Positions 37,431-50,478 of a DNA stretch of 64,000 nt are shown here, piece after piece. The notes under the pieces are model-generated. The model was not told where the DNA came from. It was given only the letters and a program-made list of their open reading frames with translations, and ran no database searches. Made by a program: the position numbers and the translations under genes. The stretch spans positions 109,509,463 to 109,573,462 of the forward strand of contig NC_134277.1 of NCBI RefSeq assembly GCF_949628215.1, written 5' to 3'. How positions within the stretch are numbered: the stretch's first letter is position 1; each line of letters opens with the position of its first letter. The stretch is from Phalacrocorax aristotelis (taxonomy: Eukaryota; Chordata; Aves; Suliformes; Phalacrocoracidae).

Positions 37431-40251
37431 GCAGCTGTGCTTATGTAGGTTATGGCCCAATGAGATTTATTTTCCATCCAGCTTGTTAAAACAAGGAGTC
37501 AACACTTAGGCAGCAAATTTTCGGCAGGTTTTATCCCACATTGTTCCCTTTGACTTGCAAGTATTTCTGCAGTTACTGACATTGGATCTCAGATTGCCAT
37601 GAGATCCAAGCACTGTCAGGAAGTGGTTCCTACCTAACATTACCAGGAATTAACTGCCTATTCTTTGTATCTTACCTGGTCTCATCTGTCGATACACTCA
37701 GAATAACATCTCAAAAGCATTTGTTCCTGTCATGATGCCTGAGCAACACTTGAAATTATGGCTTGAGGTTGTTCTTTAAACTGGTGCTAGAGACTTGATG
37801 GCTGTTACTGCTACACTGTGCGTCTAATATCCAGACAGCCAGCAAGGTGGGGAAAATGCTGCAACATAAGGGGATCTAAGATAAAGCACAGAGAGGGCAG
37901 GTTTGTAAATGAGAACCGCCTGTTCTCCATTTTTAATGGGTTCGGGACAACGGAACTTGCCAAGTCCTCTGAGCAGACTTATAAGAATGCATGTCCTATT
38001 TGTTCGCAATACAGATGACATTTGTGGCATAATATTAGATCTTGAGGTGAGCCTAGGAGTTGTGTGAAAGAGTCAATATAAAACTCAAAAGACACATACA
38101 AAAACTTTTTACTTCAGTGTGCATTAGTTATGATTAAATAGAGCTTTCTTCTGAAAATATTTCATTTCAGTGGAGGTAGAGTAAGGATGAGCACAAAATA
38201 TTCTTGAATAAAAAAGCTTCTAGGAAGGTTTTCATTTTCAAGTCTGCCAGCATTTGTTGTTTGTCAGCAGATGGGTAAATCTCCATATGTTATCTCCTAA
38301 CTGGCTGTAAATTTGGCTTGCATTTCAGCTGTTGTGAAGTCTCCAAGCAAATAAGTTTTCCTGTTTCACATATTAATGCCTCCATATATTTCCCTGAGTT
38401 GCTCTTTGAACAGATTCTGTAAGCCATGATTTTTGAAGCCTTCATTGTATAGCACTGAAATCACTCTTGAAACTCTACTCTGATATATTAATGTATAGCA
38501 GTGAACACTTTTCTCAGATTTCCAGACTTTCCTTCGTCTGCCCAGCTTTAAATTAAAAGTGTTTAGGGGGCAGAACTGTACCTTAGCACTGGGAGAAATA
38601 AGTTCATCTTGGATCCTACCAGAAGCTAATGAGCCTGGAAGCAAAACCCAGTCCCTTGAAAATCACAGGCAACACTACAATCAATGTTTCATTTGGAAGG
38701 GCCCACAGAACTTCACATGCCTGTGGCAACAAAGCATTTCCTAGTCACTTACTGCAAAACCAAAGAAAAGCTCCTCTTGTTTTTCTTTCTGTTGTTTCGA
38801 ACTGAACTTCAAGTTCAGGAGCAAAGTGACCAAATCTGATAAGCGCACCCAGGGGAATAAATTCCACTGAAGCAGTCGGTATACCAGTGAGAGACAGACT
38901 TGCACAGCAGTTTGAAAATAGCAATACAAATACAGTTTATCTGTGAGAAAATATGGTTTAGAGTTTATTTATGTGAGAAAGATCTTGTTTTCATGAATCA
39001 TGGTCCTGGGCAAGACTTTCAGAAAAGTAGGTATCTTGGACTACTATTAGCTGAACAAAATTTCAGTTTTTCAACCAATATTTAGGTAACTGAAAACCAA
39101 GCTTGACTTGAAGTGCAGAGCATTGTCAAAGGGATGCAACACTTATTTATAGTATTTGTTCACAATATGAGTTTAGGCAAATGTTACCCTTCTCATTTTA
39201 AAAATCTCAAGCAAGATACTTCATTTAGAGTGAGCTATAATTGCAGGCAAGGAAAACAATAAAAGGATGTTAAAGTATCTCTTTATCATGAGACCTAATA
39301 CTGCTTGTAAAAATACTGAATTGCAATTATGTTCACAGCCTGATCGATCTGGTTGGCTTGGAGGCTTGGAACTTTCAGTACTATTTTTTCAGTTCTAAAC
39401 CTCTACATTTCAAGCCAATAGTTTTTTAAATTATCTGTTTGAGTCAGAATTGAGCTAAACTCTTCAAATGATACATTTATTCAAACATGATCTATGCCTC
39501 AAGTAGGCATAGGGTCTGGTTTTTAATTCTCTTAAGGTAATTACAGCAGATAGCTGTCTATGCAGATACTATATGTTCATCATTCAATAGCACTTTGATA
39601 CGGCTTTGTTTGAAGTGTCACTTTTACAGAAGACACAATGCCATTGTGAGCTTCTGACTGAAAGAAGATGTCTTACAGTACAATTCTGGAGAAATTACTG
39701 TGACCATTTAAGAAAACTTTTCATGTCCACTTGAAAGCAGTTTCCCTATGTCTGCAAATCCACTCAAATTACTGCTATAACACAAAGATGATATTTTTGA
39801 ACTGTCACACATAGTCTAATCAGTAACCATTAGCTATCAAGTAATTCTGGATAATCGAGCAGGAGTACAAATGCCTAATGAGTAATTAAAATTATTTATC
39901 ACTTTCCTTATTTTCTTTTTTTACACTAACACCATGAGATGGGTTAGTTACTCCACATTACATTGCTTCAGCAGCACCTTTATGCTACAATTTATTACAA
40001 CTACAGTTCTTCCACAGTTACACCGAAACCTCATGAGAACTATCTGAAAAAAGGTAGAGTAGTGAAAAACCGTTTGCTAGTGAGAGGAGTTACTTCACTA
40101 GCAACTTTACACACTGTGACAGCATGACCGAGAGTGGAGGAGATGGAGCATGTGGCCTGGGTGGATACCTGTGTTGAAAAATCAGCTGTAGTAAGTCAGA
40201 TGCATTATTTACATGGATACCCAAACAACCCCTTTATTGTTATTGCTGTAT
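37431..40251. other. Unassigned AT-rich sequence
   Basis: No gene or repeat recognised. An AATAAA at 38207-38212 is the only possible polyadenylation signal noted downstream of the receptor gene. Confidence 0.45.
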
Positions 40252-42450
40252 AGAATCATCGAAATACAGACTCATTCAGGTTGGAAATAACCTTTAAGAT
40301 AATGGAGTCCAACCATTAACCTAGCACTGTCGAGTCCACCACTAAACCATGTCCCTAAACACCACATCCACACATCTTTGAGATACCTCTAGGGATGGTG
40401 ACTCATCCACCTCCCTGGGCAGACTCTTCCAATGCTTTAAGATAACCCTTTCCGTGAAGAATTTTTTCCTATATCCAATCTAAGCCTCCCCTGGAACAAC
40501 TTGAGGCCACTTCCTCTTGCCCTATTGCTTGTTACTTGGAAGAAGAAACAAACACCCACCTCGCTACAACCTCCTTTCAGGTAGTTGTAGAGAGCAATAA
40601 CGTCTCCCCTCAGCCTCCTTTTCTCCAGGCTGAACAACCCCATTTCCCTCAGCCGCTCCTCACAGGACTTGTGCTCTAGACCCTTCACCACCTTCTTTGC
40701 TTTTCTTTGGACACGCTCCAGCACTTCAATGTCTTTCTTGCAGTGAGGAGCTCAAAACTGAACACAGCATTCAAGTCCTGGCCTCACCAGTGCTGAATAC
40801 AGGCGCAAAATCGCTTCCCCACTCCTGCTGGCCACACTATTCCTGATACATGCCAGGATGCTGTTGGCATTCTTGGCCACCTGGGCACACTGCTGGCTCA
40901 TGTTCAGCTGGCTTTTGACCAACGCCCACAGGTCCTTTTCTGTCAGGCAGCTTTCCAGACACTCTCCCCCAAGCCTGGAGCGTTGCATCAAGTTGTTGTG
41001 ACCCAAGTGCAGGACTTGGCAATTGGCCTTGTTGAACCCCATGCAGTTGGCATCAGCCCATTGATCCAGCCTGTCCAGATCCCTCTGCAGAGCCTTCCTT
41101 CCCTCAAGCAGATCAACATTCCTGCCCAGCTTAGTGTCATCTGCAAACTTACTGAGGGTGCACTCGATCCCCTCGTCCAAATCATTTATAAAAATATGTA
41201 ACAGAACTGGCCCCAGTACTGAGCCCTGGGGAGCACCACTTGTGACCAGCTGCCACACTGGATTTATCTTCATTCGCCACAACTCTTTGGGCCTGGCCCT
41301 CCAGCCAGTTTTTTACCCAGCGAAGAATACACCCATCCAAGCCAAGAGCAGCCAGTTTCTCCAAGAGAATGCTTTAGGAAATAGTGTCAAAGGCTTTGCT
41401 AAAGTCCAGGTAGACAACATCCACAGCCTTTCCCTCACCCATTAAGGTGGTCACCTGGTCATAGAAGGAGATCAGGTTAGTCAAACAGGACCTGCCTTTC
41501 ATGAAGCCAGGCTGGCTGGGCCTAATCCCCTGCTTGTCCTGTACATGCCATGTGATGGATTGTCTGCTCCACAACCTTCCTCTGCACTGAGGTCAGACTG
41601 ACAGGCCTGTAGTTCCCTGGATATTTCTTCCAGTCTTTCTTGTAAAGGGGCATCACATTTGCTAGCTTCCAGTCAACGGGGACCTCCCCGGTCAGCCAGG
41701 ACTGCTGCTAAAGAATTGAAAGTGGCTTGGTGAGCACTTCTTCCAGCTCCCTCGGTACTCTTGGGTGGATCCCATCTGGCCCCATAGACTTGTGTGTGTC
41801 TAAGTGGTGTAGCAGGTTGCTAAACGTTTCCCCTTGGATTTGGGGGCTTCATTCTGCTCCCCCTCCCTGTCTTGCAGCTCAGGGGGCTGAGTACCCCAAG
41901 AGCAACTGGTCTTAATATTAAAGACTGAGGCAAAGAATGTATTAAGAACCTGTGTCTTTTCCTCATCTTTTGTCACTTTTTTTTCCCCCCACACTCATCA
42001 AAGGATGGAGATTCTCCTTAGCCCTCCTTTTATTCCTGACATACTTATAGAAACAGGTTTTTATTGTCTTTTACTGCCGTAACCAGGTGAAGGCTTTGGC
42101 CCTTCTAATTTTTCTCCCTGCATAACCACGCAACATCTTTGTAGTCCTCCAGAGTTGTCTGTCCCTTCTTCCAAAGGTCATAAACTCTCATTTTTTCCTG
42201 AGTTCCAGCCAAAGCCCTCCATTCAGCCAGGCCAGTCTTCTTCCCTGCTGGCTCATCTTTTGGCACATGGGGACAGTCTGCTACTGTGGCTTTAAGATTT
42301 CCTTCTTGAAGAATATCCAGCCTTCCTGGACCCCTTTGCCCTTCGGGGCTGCCTCCCAAGCAACTCTGTCAACCTACCTCCTAAAAAGGCCAAAGTCTGC
42401 CCTCCACAAGTCCAAGGTGGCAGTTCTGCTGATCCCTCTCCTTACTCCTC
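40252..42450 (-). mobile_element. CR1 LINE copy B of near-identical inverted pair
   Basis: The longest CR1 here, about 2.2 kb, in minus orientation. Its 3' tail (reverse complement of ATCATCGAAATACAGACTC) lies at about 40255-40275. The 40310-41840 part is about 99% identical to copy A at 17078-18620. The part from 41840 to about 42450 extends further 5' than copy A and encodes the ORF2 linker upstream of the reverse transcriptase (for example ATLDLWRADFGLF). The 5' end is approximate. Confidence 0.95.
40437..42360 (-). pseudogene. CR1 ORF2 reverse transcriptase remnant (copy B)
   Basis: Reading on the minus strand, linker fragments (QEKMRVYDLWKKGQTTLED) come first. They are followed by the same broken reverse transcriptase as copy [34 protein letters not shown] and [11 protein letters not shown]. 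The same stop after [10 protein letters not shown], the same frameshift just upstream of the APQGSVLGP segment and the same TGA after CCVQF are present. The 176-codon open piece (40752-41282) differs from its counterpart in copy A by a single residue. Confidence 0.92.
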
Positions 42451-42559
42451 CAAGAATCAAAAAACTTGAAAAGATTATTTTTATATAGAAAAGCTATATA
42501 TAGAAAGGTTTCCAGAACAAAAAGGCAAGCTGCACTGTATACAGCTTTACAGGCCAACA
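42451..42559. other. Short AT-rich spacer
   Basis: Sequence between the CR1 5' end and the GC-rich block. Nothing recognised. Confidence 0.4.
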
Positions 42560-42935
42560 ACACGTTTTGGTGTTGTGGCTCTGAGGCACTGCCAGCCCTG
42601 CCTGTCTCTGCCCACTCCTGGGGCTCCCCCCACCTGCCCAGGGCCCAGGACCCCATGTCAGCCCCCAGGCACTGTCAGGCCCTGCCTCAGCAGTGCCACA
42701 GCAGGGCCAGTCTCCAGCTCCTACAGCCCTGCCCTGTCCAGCTATGGGCCCTGCCAAGCTGGGCCCACCTGCAGGCCCAAGTCCTGGCCCGGTCTCAGAT
42801 CATCCCCAGGGAGGTGCCCAATGCCCAGGGCTGGGGCTGCCCTAATCCTGGCTGGGGCAGTGGGACAAGTCCTGGCTGCCTGACCCTGGCCTGACAGGCC
42901 CTCGAGGAGCCCCATGGCCACTGGCCCCCACACCC
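42560..42935. other. GC-rich block of unknown origin
   Basis: About 375 bases dominated by CCCAGG, GGCCC and CTGCC motifs, far more GC-rich than either side. It sits about 100 bases beyond the 5' end of CR1 copy B. Open frames in both directions (for example 42466-42894 +) reflect base composition and carry no domain I recognise. It could be an old GC-rich repeat or a small CpG-poor island. Confidence 0.4.
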
Positions 42936-44324
42936 TGACTTTAAGCTGTTAGTTGTAAACAGGCAGTTAAGACCCACTTCCACAGCATCTAAAAGTACAC
43001 AGAGGCCTTTGCAGCATAGCATGAAAGCACTCAGCTCTGCAGGGAGCCTTGGTGTCAGCATAACACCATGTAGTTTAATACTGTCTCTAAAGCCAGCAAG
43101 AAATATATTCAGCACCTTTTAAAATCCTATCACGTAAGTTATTCTGGCTAATTTAGATTTGGTCTCAGTATTTGGTGGCATTGGAAGTCTAAGGTAAATG
43201 TCTTCCAATTCAAAACTAGCTTCCCAGTCCCAGAGACTTCTGCAGCTACTCACTTTCAAAATTAATTTATATTATCCACCAATCTAAATATGCATTTGAG
43301 CTTTCACTTGAATTTTAAAGAATAATCCACAGAGTCTGCTTCACTGATGTACCATTTCAAGTCTTACAGTCTACAGTCTTACATTTTCATTTACTTGAGA
43401 AATGAAACCACAGCCAAGCAATTTGGGTAATCACATCATCTGGTGTGACAGCTAAATCTGTCTTAACTGCCAGTCTGTGCAATGAGGAAAAAAGGAAGAG
43501 AGAATAAAGTGCTTCAGCCCAGCATGGAGCAGTCCATGTCAGAGGGCAAGCTGAGAGGAACTGATGGAGGCCTTGGGTCTCTCTTCTGTGCTTAGCTTCC
43601 CCTCAGATCACAGCAGAGCCTTTAAAAGAGGGGGGAATTTGGATAAAAGGCAGCTGTTGGCTCCTGGATGAGCAGGCAGATGAAAGAAGCACAGCCTTGC
43701 AAGTGAGAGCTGGCTGGTCAATAAGGGGTTGAGACTGGCAGTGTTTCCATTAGAGGAGCTGGCACTAGGGGTTGTTAGAAGTCTGGGAGTAAGCCCAAGG
43801 AAAAGGGTCACTGAAGAGTAATTATTTTTTTAAATAATGGTGTTAAAAGAACTAAATCAATTGTTCAACCTTTTTCTATACATAGGGGTCTTTACTGAAG
43901 GCTTTGTCTGGGTGGCTCAGAATTATCAGGGGCATGCGAAAGCTCATCAGGTAGAGGGGTCCTTGGGTTCCCAGGCTGGAAACATTACCAGCAAAGCTAG
44001 GGTCAGGCTAGGAGGGAAGAGGGTAGTGCTGAGGCCTGGGTGAGAAGAAAGTATTTCTAGGATTGGGTGGGACAGCATGGAAGTAAACAGAACAGAGAAA
44101 GAAAGGGGTGGAGAGGACATACTCATCTTGTACTGCAGACCTGAGAGAGAAGCAGAAATTCAGAAAGTAATATTCAGGGTCAAACAAACCAAGGTCAAGA
44201 GATGAGTGAAAGGAGGAGACATGTCCAGAACAGAGCTTTTGTTCTTGACTTACAATAACTACCAATAATTGCTTTTTTTTTTTCAGCTTCATTTTCTGCT
44301 CAGTATTGATGTATTTTGTGCAGA
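42936..44324. other. Unassigned intergenic sequence
   Basis: No gene supported. Short frames at 43608-43811 and 43837-44043 have no known motif. Confidence 0.4.
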
Positions 44325-45249
44325 TGCCCAGGTGCTGGCAGCAGCAGAGCTGCAGCAGTGGGCCTTTGTGAGGAAAGGCCACGGCTGCCCCATGCCAGAC
44401 ACAGCCAGTTCCAGCCAGGTCCAACAGACCCACCACAGGGCACAGCTGAGCCCCTCAGACAAGATGGTGGCACCTCTGTGAGAATGTGTTTAAGAAAGAG
44501 CAAAAAAGCTGTGCAGAAGCTGTGAAAGAAGAGGAAAATGTGAAAGAAACAGCCCTGCAGACACCATGGTGAGAGAAGACAGAGGGTGAGGAGGTGCTAC
44601 AGGTGTTGGAGCAGAGACTCCCCTGCTGCCTGTGGAAAGGACCATGGTGAAACAGGTATTTCCCTGCAGCCCTCAGAGATGATCATGCCAGAGCAGCTAT
44701 TCACACTGCAGTCCATGGAGGACCCCACGCTGGAGCAGGTGGATAGTTCTTGAAGGAACTGCAACCCATATGGAGAACCCATGCTGGAGCAGGTTTGCCC
44801 TGAAGGGCTGCAGCCCATGGGGAGCACCCATGCTGGAGCAGAAAAGAAGTATGCGGAGGAAGGAGCATCAGAGAGGAACTGCTGTGGACTGACCACAACC
44901 CCCATTCCCTATCCCTCTGTGGACAAAAGAGGACTTAGAGAGGCCAGGAATGAAGAAATTAATTTGAGCATGGGAAGAAGGGGAGGGTGTGGGCAAGGTC
45001 TTTTCAGTTTTGTCGCTGTTTCTCACCATCCTACTCTGGTTTAATTGGCAATAAATTAATTTTCCCCAGGTCAAGTCTGTTTTGCCTGTCTGTTTTGCCT
45101 GTGACAGTAACTGCTGAGCAATCTACCTGTCTGTAGCTTGACCTGCAAGCTTTTTTTCATCTTATTTTCTCCCCCTGTGGTGTTGAGAAGGGGAAGAGAG
45201 AGAGCCACTGGGTGGGCATCTGGCACCCAGCCAAGGTCAACCCACCACA
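44325..45249 (+). mobile_element. Avian endogenous retrovirus LTR, plus orientation
   Basis: This resembles a known avian LTR type. It has a TATA-like GTGTTTAAGAAA at about 44486, three copies of CAYGCTGGAGCAG at 44726, 44780 and 44829, and a polyadenylation signal AATAAA at 45050-45055. It ends with GGTCAACCCACCACA at 45249, the CA terminus of an LTR. No gag, pol or env sequence flanks it, so it is probably a solo or partial LTR. The 5' boundary is uncertain, and I found no matching target-site duplication. Confidence 0.75.
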
Positions 45250-48200
45250 ATAGATGAATCTTACAAATAACGATTAACAGTACTAGTCTAGAAATAAGAT
45301 GCCATAGGACTGCAAGGATGGGCAAACCACAGGTGAAGGAAAAGGCTTGCAGTAGACTAGTTTAGTGAACTTGCACCAGCTTTTTTAGAGATCCAAACCA
45401 GAAGCGTCCTCTGTGCTCTTATACTGACAGGAAAATGCTCACTTAGACTGACCAAGAAATAAACCACATATAATAATGTTAAACAGGGTTCTGTGCATAA
45501 GCTCTGGACATCCACTTACCTCAAAGCACTGGGATAAACTGAAAAATCTCCTCTCTTTTCAGTTGATGAGAGTAAACTCTGCAGGTATGGCTTTGTGTGC
45601 TGAGTATCATCTGCCAGCTTTCTGCCATCACATGATGAAAACCGGGTGAAAACTCCTGACTGTTAGAAGGTAATCTGAATTAAACAGAAGGGTGATAATA
45701 AAATGGTCTATTGCCTTGATAGTGCCAAATAAAGCCTGAACACTCAAGAATATTTTATATTGAAAATGCAGAGCAGTAGCTTTTTATAGCAGAATAATCC
45801 ATGACAGCTGGTCAGGAGTGTTCTCAGAATCATCCAGATATTTACTGTTTATTTAACTGTTGTTCAAGCTCGAACCCTGTAATCTTTTTTTGGAACTAAT
45901 GTCAGTCTCAGCAGGTCTAAGGCAAGATTTTCTGACAATATTCAGGCAAGACACAGACAGGAGGCAGAAATGACATAGCCTGTGAAGCAGTTATTTGTTT
46001 CACATACTAGTGCCAGAGCTAGAGTACCACACGGCAAACAGAGCACTTGCCTCAGAAATCCCAGTGAAGAGGTGGCTAATAGGGAAAAATTATCTTGAGA
46101 ACCATCAGCCGTTACTGCTGCCAGGGACGATGGACTGCAGTGGTGGGAGGAGTGCCTCATGCCTGGAAGGAATGGTGAAGCTGCGGCTATCTGATTCACC
46201 CAAATCTCTTGCTGTGGCTCTTCTTAGTGTCATGCCACAAAGGAATTGAAATATTCATACATAACTTCACAGACATACAGGTAGATACACTTTCTTTATA
46301 TTGCTTTCTTCATAAAAGTTCTTTCAACTCAGTCACACAGGCTTTCAGTATCAGTCCTGCATCCACCTGATTTAGTGATCAAAGAAGTGTTAAAGTGCAT
46401 TTCCTGTGTTATGTCTTTGGACATGTGTAAACAAAGTGATAACATATCATGAAAGGCATTCAAACCAGGTCCTGAAGAATCTAGAATGTGAACAGGGGTT
46501 ATGTTTGTGCTTCATAGCTTAATTATTAATTTATTTTTTATTTCCTTCCCCATACCTTTCAAAAATATTCCATTTCTTCCCTAAATCATCATCATAAAAT
46601 TGCCTGCCGTGATCCTGGTCCCTGCTAATGTACCATGTCTGGAGGTCAGTCATATTAGAGTTATATTAAGTGTGGTGCTTCTGGTATTTCAAAAATAACT
46701 TGATAATTTAAAATTTAAAACATATTGCACATTAAATTGAAATTCAAATGTTGAGGTTTCAAAAACTATTTCATGCATTATATCTGCAAAATGTTTTATA
46801 TCCATTCCATATCTAAGGACCTTACAGTATACTTTCCTCAGCTGATTGTCATCCCAGCAACTAAGTCATGATCATAAAATTTAGCTTAAAATACTAAAAT
46901 TACCTAATGTAATATTTGTACTAACATTCAGTAGTCCGTTCAAATGTTTGCTTTCTTATATTTGTAACAGAAAATGTGAATAAATGGCAGTAATGTGAAA
47001 AAATATTCTAGGACTAAGTAAAATTAAGGACTTTGGTGGAATTTGATGCCTAAAACAGGAACACGTACAGCTGTTTCGTTTTTCTTTGCCAGCAGATGCA
47101 CACAAGCTCAGGGACACAAGTAACCCCCAGGAAATGGGACACCAAGATTCACATTCTTACACAGAGAGAATTCAAAATCCCATCTATAGCCTGCGCTTAG
47201 CTTTGAAAAAGCCCACAATTTCATTTAAGGGTTTGGGAAATGTTCTCCTGAAAGAACGTGATAGGAAATGAGAGGAAAAAAAGCTCTTCTGAATGAAGTA
47301 AGTCTGCTCTCCCAGCCCTTCCGGCTATATTGATGACAAAGCCTCCTCTACAAGGAATATGCGTTACCAACTGGCAACGTTGTGAAACAAATGCCTAGGA
47401 TAAGAGTCAGAAATAGCATTTGGCAGTTCAGAAATGTGTCTGTTCTATTAATGATACTTTCATATCAGTATTTTGGGGTCACAGATGAAGCTATATGGAA
47501 ATGAAAGTGTTTTTACATCAGTTTAATTCTTCTCACAGTAATATCAAGCTCAGGCACATCTTTTTGTCCATTGGTGAACCTCTTCAATAAAGATCTTTGC
47601 TCCGGTCTGCTTAATAAGTCCTGGAAAGGCATATGTGGGCTGGTTTGTGCACCTAACCCGTTACCGACTTCTCTGCAACAGACTGCAAGGCAGATTGTCT
47701 TGCCTGTGAGCTTAGGTGCCCAGAGCACAGCTTCATTAGTACAAGACAGCAGAACAGCAGTGGAGAGATCTTTCCCACAAAAGAGAAATATGATGATTGC
47801 TAGCACCTGCAGCATACTGGGTGACAGTCCCCCCAGGTTCTGCAAGTGGGTACAGGTAAGAGGAGCCACGCTTTCCAAAGTGCACAAACCTCTGCAGCAA
47901 AGCGTGGCAGCTGCTGTCAGATAGGCAGCCAGAGTTACAGGGTAGGTGATGCAGAGCAAAGGAGTTGCCAGCAAGTGTAACCTTAAGAGAAAGAAAAAAA
48001 AAAAAAGAGGGCAAAGAAACTAACTGCTTCATTTTAGTAGTTCTTTCTAGAAACGGTAGAAATAGTGTCACAATTATAAAAAGAAAAATGTCAGGCACCA
48101 CCGTGCCTAAGATGCTGTGGGTTGTGAAAGAGTTCCTTGGCACAATATTCAAGCAGTAAGAAATGAGGAAGGACTAAAGATAGAATATTGGGAATTAAAT

Positions 48201-50451
48201 TTAAAAGAGTATATAATTCAGTAGTTGTAAAAAAGGAATTTAATTCTAACACTTCTGCTTAAAGCCTAGAAATCTGTGAATTACCTGAAGTGCACACTGG
48301 TGTTCAAGATGTTTGGCTTTTGAAGGATATTCTAGGATATATTGTAGCCTGCATTTTCTGTAATCCCTTTTATCCATCAATGCTAGAGACATTTTGCTGC
48401 CCTTTAAAAATCACTTTTTCAAAATTCAGAGTGCACTTTCAAGACCTATTCTTTGTTGCTAAATCTTCACATCTTTTCTCATGACCCGCTCACCACTTTT
48501 TTCAGCCAGTTGCAAGAGGAAACCTTAGTATTACTCTCCTAGACTAGTTACCTCAGGGTATTTTCTTTTATTTTATTTACAAATAGTTTATTACAATAAT
48601 ATTAGCTAGAGGGAAGGTCCCCTGATTAAGTAATAAACCCATTGAAAAGTGGGGAGGACATATTTTGACCATGTGGAGGAAACATTCCTGTACAGAGGTA
48701 GAAGCTCCCTTGTGCTTTCCTCCATAACAGCCAAGATGGGCCAGACTAATAGTACCTGAGCCCCATTACAGGCAATAGCTACAAAATTTCATCCCACACT
48801 CCCCATTGTAACTGAAGGACCCCGAGAACTATGAACTCTGTGCTGTCAGCATGCACACCCACCAGTAGGTCTCTGCAGCTGAAAAAAATGTTCTTTAAGT
48901 GAATTAGTACATGAATTAAAACACAAGATCATGATTAGCTGGACGAGAAAGACTGTATCTGGAAATAGAGGCCAGAATGCAGCTGGCTTCTATTTCTGAG
49001 GAAGAGATTAAGGAAACAGGAGGTAAGCCACAGGCTGAAGTACCAGGGAGGGAAGAAAACAACTGTGAGTCAAAACCCAAATACAGTTCACCCCTGCATG
49101 AAAGAAGATAAAGGTAGAAAATCACCCCTACAACACACAGAGCAGTGAATTAATTAGTTTTAGTACTTAGTAGTGTAGACTGACCTCTGTGTGATTGTTT
49201 ATGGTATTTTAGCCCTGTTTAAATCACATTTCTAGTTAGATTGTTCTGGTTTTGGGTCTTGGGGTTTGACTCTCTTGTATTTACCAAGGAGATATAACAA
49301 AAGTAGTGGATTTACTGTGTGGAATTTGCCAGTACACCAGCTTTCCTTAAAGAATACTAGTATTCCTTCAGGGGAGAACTACTGTATCAAAACACAATGG
49401 TGAGAGTAAAGAACAGATACTTGAAATGAGCTTTCAAATATATGTTTCCATGGGAGCAAATTAGCTATAATATATGGAAGGACTGTACCCACACTTCAGC
49501 CAGCATCACTTCCTCTCCACTCCCTGGCCACCTCTTGCTGTCTACATTTCAAATGCCTGTGCACATGTTCAAGATTCAGGTGTCCGTCCTCAGATGACTT
49601 AAAGTAAGTTTATATAGTATCTTTGGCATGCCTTATAGACCATTTGACAAGTAGTGCGCTTCCAAAACCACTATTTCATAAAATTGAAATACAATTGTAC
49701 CCACCCCCAAGGCTGAGAGGGCAGCAGCTGACAAAAAAAGTCTGAGACAAAGAAACACTTCACCTTTCCACCAATAACTTGCATTAGAGCAAACATCAGG
49801 GAGAAGAAATGCAAGTAGACCCTTTTTTACGACATGAAGAAATGATAAGTTGACAACCCATCAAGACAAAAGGAAGCATTGACAAGGAATACATGTCTCT
49901 TATGCTGATGCACAACTTGGTTAAGTCTATCTTTAGCTTTGCAGCCTGTGACCTTTGGATCTGTATACAGATGCCTGTTGTTCAGTACCCTTTTTGTTCT
50001 AGGAAAAATGTCTTTCCCAACTATAGTACCCAGCTGGTTGCACAAGTTTCCTATAAAAGAATTAAGCTATTACACCAGTACAGCTTTTGGTGCCTTCGAG
50101 AGGTCACAAGATGCTGTGCTGCTGCAGGAGGGGAGCTGGAACAGCAAGAGGGACACACTCCTGTGCAGAATCTGGTCTAAACAGAGGCCCTTAAAGGAGC
50201 CCATTACAGAGAGCAACTCTCTTGCCTTCATGTAAACTGACTGAGTTTTTAAACCACATATTCTTTGCTCTCAACAACCCAATGTCTCTGATATGGGATG
50301 AAGCTCCACAGAGCTGTTTGTACATGCAGAAAAAAATCAGAAGATTAACAATAGCCACCAAAAAATTTTGATCAGGAGTTTCAGATGAGTTTCATGAGCT
50401 GTTAGCATTTAAATCATCAACACATCACTTGTCAGATGAATAAAGAAAAGC
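45250..50451. other. Unassigned intergenic sequence
   Basis: About 5.2 kb without a supported gene. The longest frame, 153 codons at 47513-47974 (-), overlaps other long frames at 47571-47924 (+) and 47736-48152 (-). No domain is recognisable in any of them. Confidence 0.4.
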
Positions 50452-50478
50452 ACAGATAGATAGATAGATAGATAGATA
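50452..50478 (+). repeat. (GATA)n microsatellite
   Basis: About six uninterrupted GATA units. A likely polymorphic simple repeat. Confidence 0.95.

Noticed and set aside
42466-42894. 142-codon Pro/Ser/Ala-rich frame and overlapping minus-strand frames
   Set aside because: Open because of GC-rich composition. No recognisable domain in any frame.
44008-44905. Several 65-142 codon frames around the LTR
   Set aside because: They overlap the LTR and its flank on both strands. LTR sequence is noncoding and the frames show no retroviral protein motifs.
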